This document shows positions 48,501 through 59,685 of a DNA stretch of 64,000 nt, piece after piece (positions within the stretch are counted from its first letter, which is position 1; each line of letters begins with the position of its first letter). The notes under the pieces were generated by a model. It was given only the letters and a program-made list of their open reading frames with translations, had not been told where the DNA came from and did no database searches. The translations under genes were made by a program, and so were the position numbers. Origin of the DNA: Adenanthera pavonina. Taxonomy: Eukaryota > Streptophyta > Magnoliopsida > Fabales > Fabaceae. Where the stretch lies: assembly GCA_026686845.1 (NCBI GenBank), contig JAIVEN010000004.1:11440827-11504826 (forward strand), written 5' to 3'.

Positions 48501-50731
48501 GGCCAAGAATACAAATGAAGAATAATTAAATCGTTCATGCTTGCATCTTCCACAGAAACAATATCAGGAATAAGATTTTTCCTCCTTGTTTCTTTATACC
48601 CTCCTAGCATAAGAAGCTCAGCTGTCCCCACAAGTTGCTTAAATGTTGCCTCTGTGACTAAATGTCTCAAATCATCTGGTCGAAAGCACCTTGATATGGA
48701 ATCATACTTTTTGAAATAATTTGAAAGGTCTTCAGAAGATATTTGATATCTATGTAATGTAAGCGGAGATACAATTGGAAGAATTGCATCTTTTTCTTCC
48801 TTTTTATATTCATTATCAACAAACATCAACTCTTCTAGTTGTGAGCATCTTTCAATCACTTCAAATGGATTATTCATTTCAATTTCACATTCTTCTACTT
48901 CCAACAACCTCAACTTCTTTAGATTCAAAAATTCTCTAGGTAATTCAATCATTGAGCAATCTTGCAACGGAAGAGTCTCAAGACTTAATAAGTTTCCTAA
49001 AATAGAGATGTCACCAAATTCCATTTTCACTAGGATGAGAGTTCGAATATCCTTTAATGATTGAAGTGAATCTAATAAAGAAGGAGCTGAAATTCGGTAA
49101 AAATCAGAACCATCCAAAAGTAAAACTTTGAGCTTTGCCATCTCCTCAAAGAATGTATTTGCTACTTTCAAAACCGCTGAACCACCTAAAAATATTAATA
49201 AAAGCTCAAGTTTCGTTACATCAAATTCAATAGGTAAATCATCATTCTTCCAGTATAAATACCGTAAATCCTCTTTTATAGGCCGTTTAGAATCCATGAT
49301 TGATTGAATATCATTGTCTCCAATCCATAAGGCCACTTCACGAACTAAATCATGCATCTTCACACATTCTCCCTCGGCATTCAACAATAAAGAAGAATCT
49401 ATGAGCTCTATTGTAGCGTCAAGCGCTTTGCTTCTTGCTGAATGGTATTTGTCAACTTTTCCAAAAAAGCCCAATCCTATACCAATTTTGATTAAAAGTT
49501 GTATAGGAATTTCAAAATCTTCTGGGAACAAAGAAGATATCAAAAAGAGTTCTTTGGCCTCTTTGTTTTCCAAGTTATCATAGCTTAGCTTCAAACATTT
49601 GAAAGCCTCTGCCAAATTTTTATTAACATCACGGTTTTCCAAGTTTTTCAAAGTATTCTCCCAAACCAATGAAGGCCGACTTTTTAATGCTCTTGCTATT
49701 GCTACAATCACAACTGGCACTCCTCCACAGTGCTTCACAATTTTTTGTGCCACACCCTTCAAACCACGAGAAGAATTATTAATATTAGCCTGTGCTAGGA
49801 AGAGATTCAATGCTTCCTCATTGGTCAACTTCTCCAATTGAATTGTCAGTTGGCATCCCATTGCTGTACAAACGTGTAAATTACGCGTGGTTATCAATAC
49901 ACTACAACCCTTGTGTTGATGGCTAGATGGGATCCCTAAGCCTTCAATAAGATCAAATTTTTCCCACACATCATCTAGTATGACAAGTAGCTTTTCTTCC
50001 ATTTTAGTGATTTTGGACCATATTGTCTTTGAGTGTTCTTCTTCCTTCCCTTCCTCTAATGTCAAACCTAAATCTCTTGCAATTTCACCTCGAATCTTTT
50101 TGAAATCTGGAGGTTGAGACACGACATGAAAGATGACCTTGTCAAATTTGGATCCTTGTAGTTTACCACCAACTTCTTTTGCCATTGAGGTTTTGCCTGT
50201 TCCCCCCATGCCCTGTAACCCAATCATATTGCAATTTTCATCCTCTAATGCCTTCATTAAATCTTGGAACTTCGACTCTCTGCTCTGAAAGGGCATGAAT
50301 TTTTCTGAAGAAAAGTATTTTATGCCTGGACCATCAGCTCGACTTGCTACAATGTTGGAATTACATCTTCCCAATAGTCCTTCAATCTGTTGAGTCTTCT
50401 CTGCCAACTCCTTGCCTCTCCAATATTGCCACCAACAATTAGGACACGAGCCAAAGAGGAATTTCTTCTTTGAACTAGTTTCAATTTCCATATTGATCAT
50501 ATCATTGGCTTCACGTTCCCATTGCAGCACTTCAGACTTAAAACTGAAAACACCTCTAATTTTTTTAAGTTTCTTCTCCACATCATCACGTTTTGCAACG
50601 AGTATTTCCTTTTTTTGACCAAAATTTTGAACATAATTGGTGAAACAACATAAATATTGAGCTTCATTTTTCACTAGATTCACCAAACTTTGGACTTCGT
50701 TCTTTGCAAGGTCAAGAAGGCAGCCCTCCAT
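38904..50731 (-). CDS. CC-NB-ARC-LRR resistance gene with long multi-exon tail and coiled-coil C-terminus
   Basis: Intracellular immune receptor of the coiled-coil class, resembling the At4g27190/RPS2-like group. My model has 17 coding exons: 47660-50731, 46732-47295, 44470-45105, 43200-43902, 42992-43110, 42563-42664, 42197-42287, 41901-41975, 41511-41701, 41067-41165, 40654-40755, 40503-40571, 40327-40424, 40174-40260, 39959-40099, 39746-39802 and 38904-39589. That is about 2,300 codons, roughly twice a usual CNL. Junctions use GT-AG with agreeing phases, except that exon 40327-40424 is out of phase by one base. The GT donor at 40648-40653 is weak, and an extra small exon near 40830-40910 is possible. 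Exons 1-4 encode CC, NB-ARC and LRRs; later exons encode a Ser/Thr/Glu-rich tail and a helical terminal domain. Whether one transcript spans all exons is inference. Confidence 0.65.
39746..40755 (-). CDS. NLR tail exons 11-16 (second tail block)
   Basis: Exons 40654-40755, 40503-40571, 40327-40424, 40174-40260, 39959-40099 and 39746-39802. 40327-40424 is the paralogue of 42197-42287 and 39746-39802 of the start of 41511-41701 (QSLQEAMDTV versus QQIHEAMDSI). Exon 40327-40424 leaves phase 2 while the next needs phase 1. It contains an A5/T7 run, so a one-base indel there is a likely cause: a real frameshift or a sequence error. Confidence 0.5.
41067..43110 (-). CDS. NLR tail exons 5-10 (first tail block and start of second)
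   Basis: Exons 42992-43110, 42563-42664, 42197-42287, 41901-41975, 41511-41701 and 41067-41165, all with GT-AG edges and matching phases. They encode hydrophilic, Ser/Thr/Lys/Glu-rich sequence with no recognised domain. 42563-42664 (GTKEATKEIVEEDVIS) and 41067-41165 (GTMEASKEIVEEDVIS) are clear paralogues, so the block was duplicated. Expression evidence would be needed to confirm these short exons; conserved phase and paralogy support them. Confidence 0.6.
43200..43902 (-). CDS. NLR exon 4: LRR segment
   Basis: 703 bases, phase 0 to 1. The acceptor CTCTCCTAG/AGT is preferred over TTTACAG/GTA, which is 9 bases further in and also in frame. LRRs include LYTLRISDCEELVHII and LSQLTIERCNRMKCLF. 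The donor is TTTATG/GTATGC. Confidence 0.75.
44470..45105 (-). CDS. NLR exon 3: LRR segment
   Basis: 212 codons, phase 0 to 0 (acceptor TTATTTGTAG/CAA, donor ATAAAG/GTATGA). LRRs such as LEKLTIKRCHQLMCIV and LKTLSISNVPKLKYVF are intact. Confidence 0.75.
45563..45659 (-). pseudogene. Decayed LRR exon inside the NLR intron
   Basis: After an acceptor-like TTTGTAG, the sequence TTATTGAGCAATATTAAGGA and its continuation resemble the start of exon 3 (45105 downward: ATCATTGAACATCATAAAGG). The rest has lost the reading frame. It looks like a duplicated LRR exon that has decayed. Confidence 0.5.
46732..47295 (-). CDS. NLR exon 2: LRR segment
   Basis: 188 codons in phase 0 at both ends (acceptor CTTTGTAG/GGA, donor ACAAAG/GTACAC). 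It carries irregular plant LRRs of the type LxxLxIxxCxxL (for example LEKLEIRNCKGLEFLF and LRSLTIEDAPLLNYV). Confidence 0.75.
47660..50731 (-). CDS. NLR exon 1: CC, NB-ARC and first LRRs
   Basis: 1,024 codons from ATG at 50731. Residues 1-150 form the N-terminal coiled-coil domain. NB-ARC motifs: P-loop GMGGTGKT (174-181), kinase-2 LLVILDDVW (248-256; the final Trp is typical of CNLs), RNBS-B GCSVLITTR (275-283), a GLPL variant CGGVPV (335-340), RNBS-D LFLISSLFPED (395-405) and MHD in VKMHDLVREVALW (457-469). These motifs bind and hydrolyse ATP and act as the on/off switch. Irregular LRRs follow from about 500 to 1000. The donor is ATATCG/GTATGC at 47660/47659; reading on would give only a short tail ending at 47579. 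All key residues are intact. Confidence 0.92.
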
Positions 50732-52000
50732 CTAATATGGATATGAGGTTATAGTCAATATATCAAACTATGTGGATTTTAGTTAGGAAAACGTTGTGCC
50801 CCCGACATGATGGGAAGTATACTTACGTCTTCTCAGATTCAATATACATAGCAAGAGAATAATAATAAAAAGAATCTTCTACAGAAAAAATAATATCATA
50901 ATCTGTTAATTAAGGAGAAAACATGTAGAACTTTATAATAAATGGGAGAGAAATTGGTAAAAAAGAAAAAGAACATAATAAGCATGAAATTAAGTGGTCA
51001 ATAAAATTTATTGGCCATAATTACCAACTCATTTTAATAAAAGCCTTGCACATAATATATTTTGGATCACATGGAGAAGTTTTAAAACATAAGATCAACA
51101 AAAAGAATTCAAACTCTTTGCAATATAACAAATAGATGAAATTCAAATTTTTTATTATTTTATACAAAAAGGTACTATTTTGTCTTTTGTAATTATAAGA
51201 TTATTTATTATTGTTAAATAATAAGAATTATATTATTACTAATAACTTAAAAATATGATCAATATAATAATATAATGATATAAAATCTATAATAAGCTAC
51301 ACTAGTCAGAAGTCGTGACCAATGTTGTTCACTCCTAATAATTTAAATAGATATATAACAAAAGACAACAGCCGTTGCAATATAAAAACAACAAAAAAAA
51401 AATACAATCAGAATGTATTAATGAGAAAAGAAATACTTCAATATATATATATGTAACTGTTATAAGTGTGGATTAATATTGGGGCATATGATCCTAGAGG
51501 CTGCGGAAAGGAAAGTAATTAATCCAACGGCCGCCATTTCTGGAAAAGTGGGTAGTTTATAATGCAAGAAGAAATGAGCAATGTGAGAGAAAAAAGTAAC
51601 AGCACTCTCTTCTTAATATATGTATGCTTATTTCAGGCCAAAAAAAAAAAACAGGGAGAGAGAAAAAAGAAAATGAAAAAGTAACAGCACAGAATCCGCT
51701 ACGTAGAAATTTAACACAGCATATTCTTAAGTATCAATGCGATATAATTGGTAAAAAAAAAGTAAAAAGCCTGAAATTTAAGATGATCAATAAAATTTAT
51801 CAGCCATTACTAGTTAAGTCACTTTAAACCATCGGTAAAACCAATGGTTTCACTGTTGATCTATGAAATTGTTGGAGAAATCCATTCGCAGTTAATACCC
51901 CAAAACCACCAATAAAGTCAATAATCATGAAATTTCAACATCTCAATTTGCAGAAGTGTGTGTGTGTGTGTGTATACATATGCAACAACAAATTAAAAGA
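50732..52000 (-). promoter_or_regulatory. NLR upstream region with a possible 5' UTR intron
   Basis: On the minus strand a donor AAGAC/GTAAGTATAC lies at 50827/50826 and a possible acceptor ATATTAG sits three bases upstream of the start ATG, suggesting an ~90-bp leader intron. Above that the sequence is AT-rich without a clear promoter. Confidence 0.4.
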
Positions 52001-53400
52001 GCAAACGAAATATATATATATATATATAGAAAATGACCTCGAGGTGTAACATAAGCATAATTACAATGTATTCTAACCTTTTTTTAAATTTTCTTCTTCA
52101 AACAACACAAAGTGAACAATGTGAATAAAAATAAAAGAAATAATTTTGAAGAAACTTTGATGCGCGCACAAACAGCAAATCTGAAACAACTACTATAGAA
52201 TTGATTAGAGAGAAATATTTAGTTTGAAACATATAAGATTATTGATAATACTTAAATGAAGAAACTTCATTAGAAGTCAACAACAAAGAATTAAGAGCGT
52301 CAACTAAATATATATATATATATATATCAGAAGAAAAATGTAAATATCGATACAAACACAATCGAAAGGCATTCCCTGCTTTTTTTCACGAGCAATGAAG
52401 CAGCAATTAATCGAGAAACAATGAAAACAAGATTCAGGAGTGAATTTAAGCACACAACAACAAAGCATTAAAAAGTCCTCTTGATTTGACAAGGTTGAGG
52501 GTATCATATTTAGAATAAAATTTAAAAGATTTTCATTAGTCATTGAGTTCAATATGTCAATATCTATTGTATAAGTAAGAAACCAAAATTAGATGTGCAA
52601 ACGAAATATATAGAAAATGACAAATAAATGTATCACTATAAACATAATTAGAATGTATTCTTACCTTTTTTTCTGTTTTTTTGAAGGATGCACAACGCTA
52701 TCACTGATCGAAAATAGAAGTAGAAAGAGTAATTTTGAGGAAAAATAGAACACACAAATAGCAAACACAAAACCAGTCCTGCATAAATGAAAGATGCACA
52801 TTTAGTTAGAAACTTATGAGATTATCAATAATCTTTACTGATTACTTCTACAACGGCTGAAGCCAGCGGCAAAAAAATTAAAAGTATCAACTAATATATA
52901 CAGCCGAAGGCTAATGGAAATATCAATACAAACATAATCAAAATGTAGCTTTGCCTCTTTCATTTTAATGTGGAATGAAGAGATTAATGCATGGAGAGAA
53001 AAATAAATCGAAGATTTTTTTTTAATGAAATTTGAGCATAACATCTAAAGCATAAATAAGCCAGGTTGATTTGATAAGATTAATTTGAATATCATATATT
53101 TAGTTCAAAACTTGGAATATTTTCATTAATCAGCCTTCAATACTTCACATTAATGCTAGAAGTTAGAAACAAAAAGCTTAATTAAGGTGAAAACAAAATA
53201 TATAATAGAAGACAAATAGTGTCACATAACCAAATCAAAATGACAAATCGTATTAGCTATATGACACAATTTAATTGTATTCTAAATCTTTGGAAATAAG
53301 AAGGAATTAATGAAGGGAAAAACGAGTTGAAGAATTTCTGAGTAAACTTCCTACAGCATATAACAGCTAAAAAGAAACAACAACGGGTCAAACTTTACAA
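52001..53400 (-). repeat. Array of diverged leader-like repeats upstream of the NLR
   Basis: Related segments near 52030-52290, 52320-52550, 52600-52850, 52900-53130 and 53200-53400 share ATAAACATAATTAGAATGTA, a minus-strand donor-like AAAGGTAAGAATAC (clear at about 52655), and the 'AAACTTATGAGATTATCAAT' segment. The same elements occur at 26.9-27.3 kb and 60.36-60.7 kb. (TA)n and (TG)n runs are interspersed. Confidence 0.5.
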
Positions 53401-53569
53401 TTGGTCATTAAAAAAAAGAAAAGAAAAGTTTATTGATTTGATCAGATTTAAACTACTATATTTATTTTATAAAGTGATCAACAACCTAAAATGCTCAATA
53501 TTTCAATAATGATAGAATTGAAAGAGGATTACATCTAATGACATGGAAGGATGTTGTAATTTTTGGTTT

Positions 53570-53735
53570 ATGTTTTTATAAACCAAATCATGATTTTTAA
53601 CCATGATTTTTTCTTTTTTTATCCAAACAGGTTTGTGGTAAACTTCTCTACTTTTATCCAAACTTTATTTTTGTAAACTGTAATTATTCTAACAGATGTT
53701 TTACAAAAAGATAATACAAACGGGCACTAACATTT
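53570..53735 (-). mobile_element. MITE-like element, inverted copy
   Basis: Reverse complement of a segment at 57366-57480, sharing TCTGTTAGAATAATTACAGT and GTTTACCACAAACCTGTTTG. It resembles a short hAT-type non-autonomous element (CCGTTTGGATA ends). The two copies flank EPRV copy G in opposite orientation. Confidence 0.45.
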
Positions 53736-54155
53736 CAAACTAAATGATTCTAAAAAATTATAATAATTATTATTTTTTAAAGGTTAAAATTATTTTAAAA
53801 ATTTAAAACTATTAAATTTTATGAAATTTAATGTAAAATTACTTAAACTAGATTGTTTTCTCCCGTGCGCTGCAAGGCATATTAAAATTTTAAAAAATAT
53901 GATATTATTGAATAAGTATAAAATTAAATTCACGAAACAATGTAAAAAATAATCAAAGAATTTGTAGCTAAATAATATATTTAAAAATTAATTTGAAGAA
54001 AGAAAAAATGAGAGAGATTAAAAAAATGATGAAAAAATTATTGAGAAAACATAAAAAATATTTATTTTAAAAGAAATAGTAAGTTAAAATAAAAATAGAT
54101 GATAAGAAGATCTAAATAAAAAGATAATTTAAAAAAAATAGTTTGTAAGAATACT
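53736..54155. other. AT-rich host sequence next to copy G
   Basis: 53750-53860 resembles the leader-type repeat (AAATGATTCTAAAAAATTAT). Nothing else is recognised. Confidence 0.4.
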
Positions 54156-55101
54156 TCTTTTCACCGGCCATTTCAGGAATTACAAGTTATGACTGGTTTA
54201 AAAGATTTCCTTTTAAATCTTAATAATTTTACAAGGAATGTTTCTGAACAAATCTGCACTTCACTCGGACCTTTGCTCAGAGAGTTCTTCTCCCCAGAAG
54301 AAGTGTTTACAATAGGACAAGCCATACCATTTGACTGGCCAGACCTCACTTTAGACTTATCTAGTCAGTCTTTAACACAAACCTTTATTCCAGACCAAAA
54401 CTCTAAGGAAAATCCACAATTTCCACCAAATTCCCAAGATTCTTATGAGTTTCACACTCAATTCATGCAAAAGTAGCCAGCCACCCCTAATTGATGATAG
54501 GGATATGGACAAAGACCTTGAAAAGATACAACTAAAGGCACAAAAGAAAAAGCTAAAACAGAGAGAGAAAGCCATGTTAAACCTGTCATTACTAGCCTAT
54601 CCGCAAAAATTATAAAAGTCTAATGTCTATGAGCTGTAAAAGTAGTTTGTCCTAGTGTGCTGACGATCACTGTTAAGTCTCTTTTTCAATCTATATTATC
54701 TGTAAAGTTTGTTTGCCACTAGTTTGCAAAAATTTGTTTGCCACTAGGCTATGCTATTTGTATGTGATGTTTGTAAAGGCCTTCAGTCTATAGAAGACTT
54801 AGCTTGTAATGAAGGAGGAAAAACCAGAAATTGGAAGAAAACATCTGAGCCTCTAGTTGTGAAATATTACGAGTATTTTCTAAACTTTTAGTTCTCTTCT
54901 GAAATTCTAAAACTTTCATATCTTATTTCTGTCATTAATAGATTCAAGTATGCTCTACACTTGCCTCATTAGAGGAACATGTGTATTAGAAAGAATCTGA
55001 CCATGATCCACCTCAATAACTTCATAGTAATCCTTGCATCCAGCTAATCAGTTCTATCATGTGCTTATATGATAATCTTAAGGTGTCCCTTGAGTCTTTG
55101 A
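54156..55101 (+). mobile_element. EPRV copy G (lineage 3): 3' end and leader part 1
   Basis: A diverged 3' fragment begins at about 54160 in the C-terminal extension (matching 7262 of copy A), continues through a promoter-like region with TATA (GTCTATAGAAG, about 54786-54797) and enters the leader (TCAAGTATGCTCTACACTTG near 54943). The leader is interrupted at 55101 by a solo LTR and resumes at 57187. Confidence 0.7.
54189..54614 (+). pseudogene. Copy G: C-terminal extension fragment
   Basis: 54189-54476 is open and contains LNLNNFTRNVSEQICTSLGP, EFFSPEEVFTIGQAIPFDWP and an acidic end. After a frameshift near 54470 a Lys/Gln-rich helix and a final Pro-Lys-rich end (to 54614) follow. The domain order is the same as in lineages 1 and 2 with clear divergence. 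Confidence 0.6.
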
Positions 55102-57186
55102 TGTAACAACCCTCATTACATTATCCCAACTCGGTCCCTATCAGTTCTATCATGTGCTTATATGATAATCCTAAGGTGTCCCTTGGCATTGTATGTAGAA
55201 CCAAAAGGACCAGAATGGAGGAAAGAATCAAAGTAGAGAAAAAGGAATTCCACGCCGTTGCGTAAGATAGGACCACCACGGCGAGCAAGCTGCAATTTTG
55301 GAAATATTTTCCAAGCCGAGAAGCTCCACGCTGCGGCGAGCTTACTGGCACCGCGACAGTGAAATATTGTGTATGAACCAGAAACATTTCGGACGAACAA
55401 ACGAAGGGAAAACGGAGGGAGAAAGTAAAAGCTCTGCTAGGGTTCATGATCTTCGGTCATTGGAAGTGATTTCAGCCTCCAAGAGCTTGAATTTTGGTTG
55501 GTAAGTAATCGCTACTCCTTCCTCTCCATTTTTCTTTGGTTTTGAGTTGGATATGTCAGGGATATGTTGGGATTTTCGATTTTGGCCGAAATCCACCAAT
55601 TAAAATGGATGAAATGGAGTTAATAAGTTGTGATTTCGTGGTTGTGACACTTGGGTATGAGATTTGGAGGGAATATGCATTATTTGAGCTTAACCCTAAG
55701 TTGAAATTATTAGAGGTTGTATGGAATCCAAAGTGTGTGTGGTTGATTAGAGTTTGGATGGTCTTTAGGAGTCCAAAGATGTATGGAAAGAGTGTTGAAA
55801 CCTTGGGTTAGGCCTAAATGATTGAATTGTGAAATTTGGAAAATTGTATTATATGATAATTGAGGATTTTATGGTATTGCAGAGGTTGTTTGGTTGACCG
55901 GAGAAGTACAAGTCGTGTTGGACAATCCAAGAAGTTCGTGGAAACGTGTATGTGTGGTATTGACAACTAGAGGTAATCAGGTATTTGTATTGGTTGTATT
56001 GTATGTGTTATATGATAGTATATATGTGTATATATACATATTTCCATTCATATCACGATATAAATTGTGTGTATAATTTTCTATATATCGTGGTATGCAC
56101 ACAGCTAGACATATAGTGTATGATAATTATGATGATGATTAGAGAGATGATGATGATGTGACATTACATGATGCATTGCATGACATTGAGAACATGATGA
56201 TGATGATGATTACATGATGATATAGCATGAACATCACCACATGGTATTGTAAGATATGTGGTGATCGGGTGGTGATGATGATATGATATGATACGATGAT
56301 ATATGATAAAGGAGGATAAAGATGGTCTATGTACTTGTGCCAAGTAGGATAGGGTAATTGTGATGGGTGTATGTTTTTGATAATGATTGATATGGAACGA
56401 TGTAGTACGTATGGTTATGAATGGTAAATGAATGCGATGATGGTTTAGCCCCTGGTACGGGTCGTTCTTGCTGGAACAAGTGTCTGTGAATTGAATTGGT
56501 TGTGTGTGAGAGCCCAAAGGTGGAATTAGGCCTTGTTTATGTGTTTTTGGGCATATAACCCCTATGTGTGGAACTGAGGTTCAAGGGAATCAAATCTCAG
56601 AGGAGTGATTCCTTTGAGATGAAATCTCTTTGGACAAATTGGTTAAGTCATTTAGGACATGTGTGAATGGTCTTTGAGTGCCCATTTGCCTTTGATGGCA
56701 ATTGGAGGAGATTTGTGATGAGTTTTGGTCAAAAAGTGGTAAAAACAGTGTTAGGTGTCCAAAACCTCAATACGGAGATGGATTGAAGTGAAATTGGTGT
56801 CCATGGTTAGAGTGGGACAAGATTGACTTGTAGGAGTTGGAATCAGGTCAATTGGAGGTCGAAGCATAAAGTTATGTACGTCAAAAGTTCACCCCACGAC
56901 TTTGAAATTTGCTGGTATAAAGCCAGTAGGGGGCGCCGCGGCCCCAGGGCCAGGCCGCAATGCCAGATCCTCTGTTTCGTCAATTCTAAAACCCGAGAGC
57001 ACCGGCGTCGCAGTAGTACCGTAGCGGCCACGACACTGCACTCTGTCATGGCTGTTCTGGTGTTCTTGTGCTGTTTTTCTGCAGCCTGTATGTTTTGGGA
57101 GGTAAAATCAAAATGTTTTGGTTGTGTTTGGTTCGTTTTATGAATATTTGGTTAAGTTAAGAGGTATATTGGAGTAAGATGTTACA
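55102..57186 (+). mobile_element. 2.1-kb solo LTR inserted in the copy G leader
   Basis: Begins TGTAACAACCC, ends GATGTTACA, and is flanked by TTTGA (55097-55101) and CTTGA (57187-57191), a 5-bp duplication with one mismatch. No second LTR, PBS or pol is present. The viral leader continues in register on both sides (compare 15010-15134). Long simple GAT-rich stretches (56120-56330) lie inside. The strand is assigned by TG...CA only, so orientation is uncertain. Confidence 0.7.
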
Positions 57187-57285
57187 CTTGATGCCTAGAA
57201 GAGGTTGTTTTACTCAAGAAAAGTTGGATTGTCATATATGAAATGTTGAACTGGTAACCTGAACTTGATATTACTGGGAGGGGAC
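57187..57285 (+). mobile_element. EPRV copy G: leader part 2, ending at the PBS boundary
   Basis: GATGCCTAGAAGAGGTTGTT and what follows align with 15010-15134 of copy C, including the end ATATTACTGGGAGG versus ATGTTACTAGATTGGGG. No PBS follows, so this copy too ends just before it. Confidence 0.6.
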
Positions 57286-59024
57286 GACCGGTTAAAGAGA
57301 TTTTAAAATTTTTTTTATTTGAAGTAGTTACAAATTATGAAATGTACTCTTCATAAAACTTAAACAGTGTGTCCGTTTGGATAACTTTTTTGTAAAAATT
57401 CTGTTAGAATAATCACAGTTTACAAAATTAAAGTTTACCACAAAACTGTTTGGATAAAAAAAAATGATAATTAGAAACCATGAAATTAAACCGGCCCTAA
57501 CCCTAATTAAGAAATATTATAATATAAGAGATTATATATTTCTAAATAAATTTAAAACAGTTCAACATTTGAAAATATTTATGATTTGTAAAAGACTAGA
57601 AGTTTCGATCTAAACATTTTACCAACTAAATTCCTTACCTCTAATTTTTCCATGAATAGAAATATAGAACTTAAAACTACAGAAGGAAAATATAGTGCTT
57701 ATAATAAATAAAAAGAGAATTTATGTCTCTAAAATTAAAAAAATATATATTTAATTAAAAATAAGTTAAAATTTTATAAAATAAAAAGTTGAGCGAGCAA
57801 ATTAGTGATCAACCTCTTGAGAAGTTTTGTTCTAAAAAAGGAAAAAACAAATATATTTTGGTACAAATTACTTCTCAAAAAATATGATAAATTGAAATAA
57901 GTAAAGGCAAAGCGCAAGCTAAATTGAATGAAAGAGATAAATAACAATTAATATCAGCACAAAACAAAGAAAACTTAGTAGAGTTTTCCATTTTAAAACT
58001 GCTTGATTATGATAGGGAAGTTATATTTTCTCGAGGATCAAATCAACTCCTGAAGAAGAAAATAACAAAAAGAACGTTGAGAAAACTAGAATAGAACACC
58101 TAGGCAATTGAAAATATAAAAAGTAAACATTATTAGATTTTACCTTTTATAGAGACTTCAATGTTCTTCGACAGAGAAATCTCTCTCCGCCGCTTTCTAT
58201 TTTTCCTTTGGATTAATTGAAATAAGAGAGAATGAGCGGAATTCTGAAAAAGAGAAGGACAGCGCAGAAATTATGAAGTGTGAAGCAAAAGCAAAGACTT
58301 GAGAGGAATGGAAGATGAATTGTTAGGTGAGCTGATCAACTTTAGTCCCTGAGGTGGTCCTACTTGTCGTTGTAAAAATTCTTAAGCCAAAAGATGCTTA
58401 TAATGGTGATTTTTATTTTTTAATGAAAATTAATAACATTCAAACCATCAAATATAACGTATTTAATTGTTTATTTGAGAAGAAAATATAGTACATATGA
58501 ATATATGATGTCATTTTAAACTTAAAAGTCAACAAGGAGAAATGCAAATCATCATCCATTTATATATAATAGAAAATTATATATAATAAAACATTTATAA
58601 GAAAACATTTATAAAAAATTATTTAATTAAATGTAAATAAAGATATTTGTAAGAAGAAGTATTAAATACTTTAACAGTTATATAAAATAATTTATATTTA
58701 AGAACATAAAAAATTTTTAAAATATTACTTATAATAAAGAATAAATGGAATATAAATTTTTTAAAATTCCGTGCAAGACCCTGGACGTATTATATACTTA
58801 AAAAAAAAAAAGAAGAAAGTAAGGATGGCAAAGTAAACTAATGTTTTAGTTAAAAAAAAAAATAGTAAAGCAATCTATCTAGATAACAAGAGAATCCATA
58901 TTATCACCGATGACATCATCCCACATGGGAAAAAAAATTGCAATTCATTTTTCCATGTCCCCCCTACCCTCGTTTCTCCGTATGTAGTGAAAGATCCAAA
59001 AAAGATAAAATAGCATTGTTATTA
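57286..59024. repeat. MITE-like copy and leader-type remnants
   Basis: 57366-57480 is the plus-orientation partner of 53570-53735. 57520-58360 is a diverged relative of the NLR-type leader (for example TGAAGTGTGAAGCAAAAGC near 58275 and the promoter-proximal 'GAGGAATGGAAGATGAAT'). 58360-59024 is AT-rich with nothing recognised. Confidence 0.4.
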
Positions 59025-59685
59025 CTTATTAAAATCAGATCGGATAGGTCAGTTCAACCGGTCGGATTAATAATCAATACCTAGTCTAATTCGGTTCTAA
59101 CACACGACCGATACTATTTAAAATCGGTAAAAACTGATCAAAAATTGATAAAACCAGTCTTAAACCAATAAAATTGATTCTGAATCGATCTTGTACCAGT
59201 TCTGCATTATTTTTTTTTCAAATTTTTTAAAATATTTTTTTATTTTTAAAATAAAATAACACCACTTTTAGTATAAAATATATTTTCTTTATATATTATA
59301 ATACTATATAAGTATTATTATGATATATAATTATTAAAAATTATATATTTACATAATAAATAATAAATAATAGATTATTAATTTATTATTTTGAACTCAA
59401 AATATGATTATAGATAAATATTAATTTATTTAAATTAAAATATTAAGTTATGAAACTTATTAATAATTTGTTTGTGATGAATAATAGATTGATAATCCAA
59501 TATTATTTAGTTTGAGATTTTAATTAAGTTATAAAATTTATTTAAATTTATATTATTTATTTTAAATATATTATTTTAATCACTACCAGTCTGACTCCGG
59601 TTCAACCTCGATTAAACCATTAAACTTTGAACTAGTGCCTTGTCCGGTTCAATATACGGTCCGATTTTGACAACATTGCAAAATA
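59025..59685. mobile_element. MITE-like element with AACCGG-type inverted ends
   Basis: Left end TTAAAATCAGATCGGATAGG plus CAGTTCAACCGG; right end complement GTCAAAATCGGACCGTATAT plus TGAACCGG. The ~600-bp centre is very AT-rich. Family not identified. 30074-30260 looks like a truncated relative. Confidence 0.45.

Noticed and set aside
56823..57143. 106-codon open frame
   Set aside because: Inside the 2.1-kb solo LTR, overlapping an antisense open frame, no domain.
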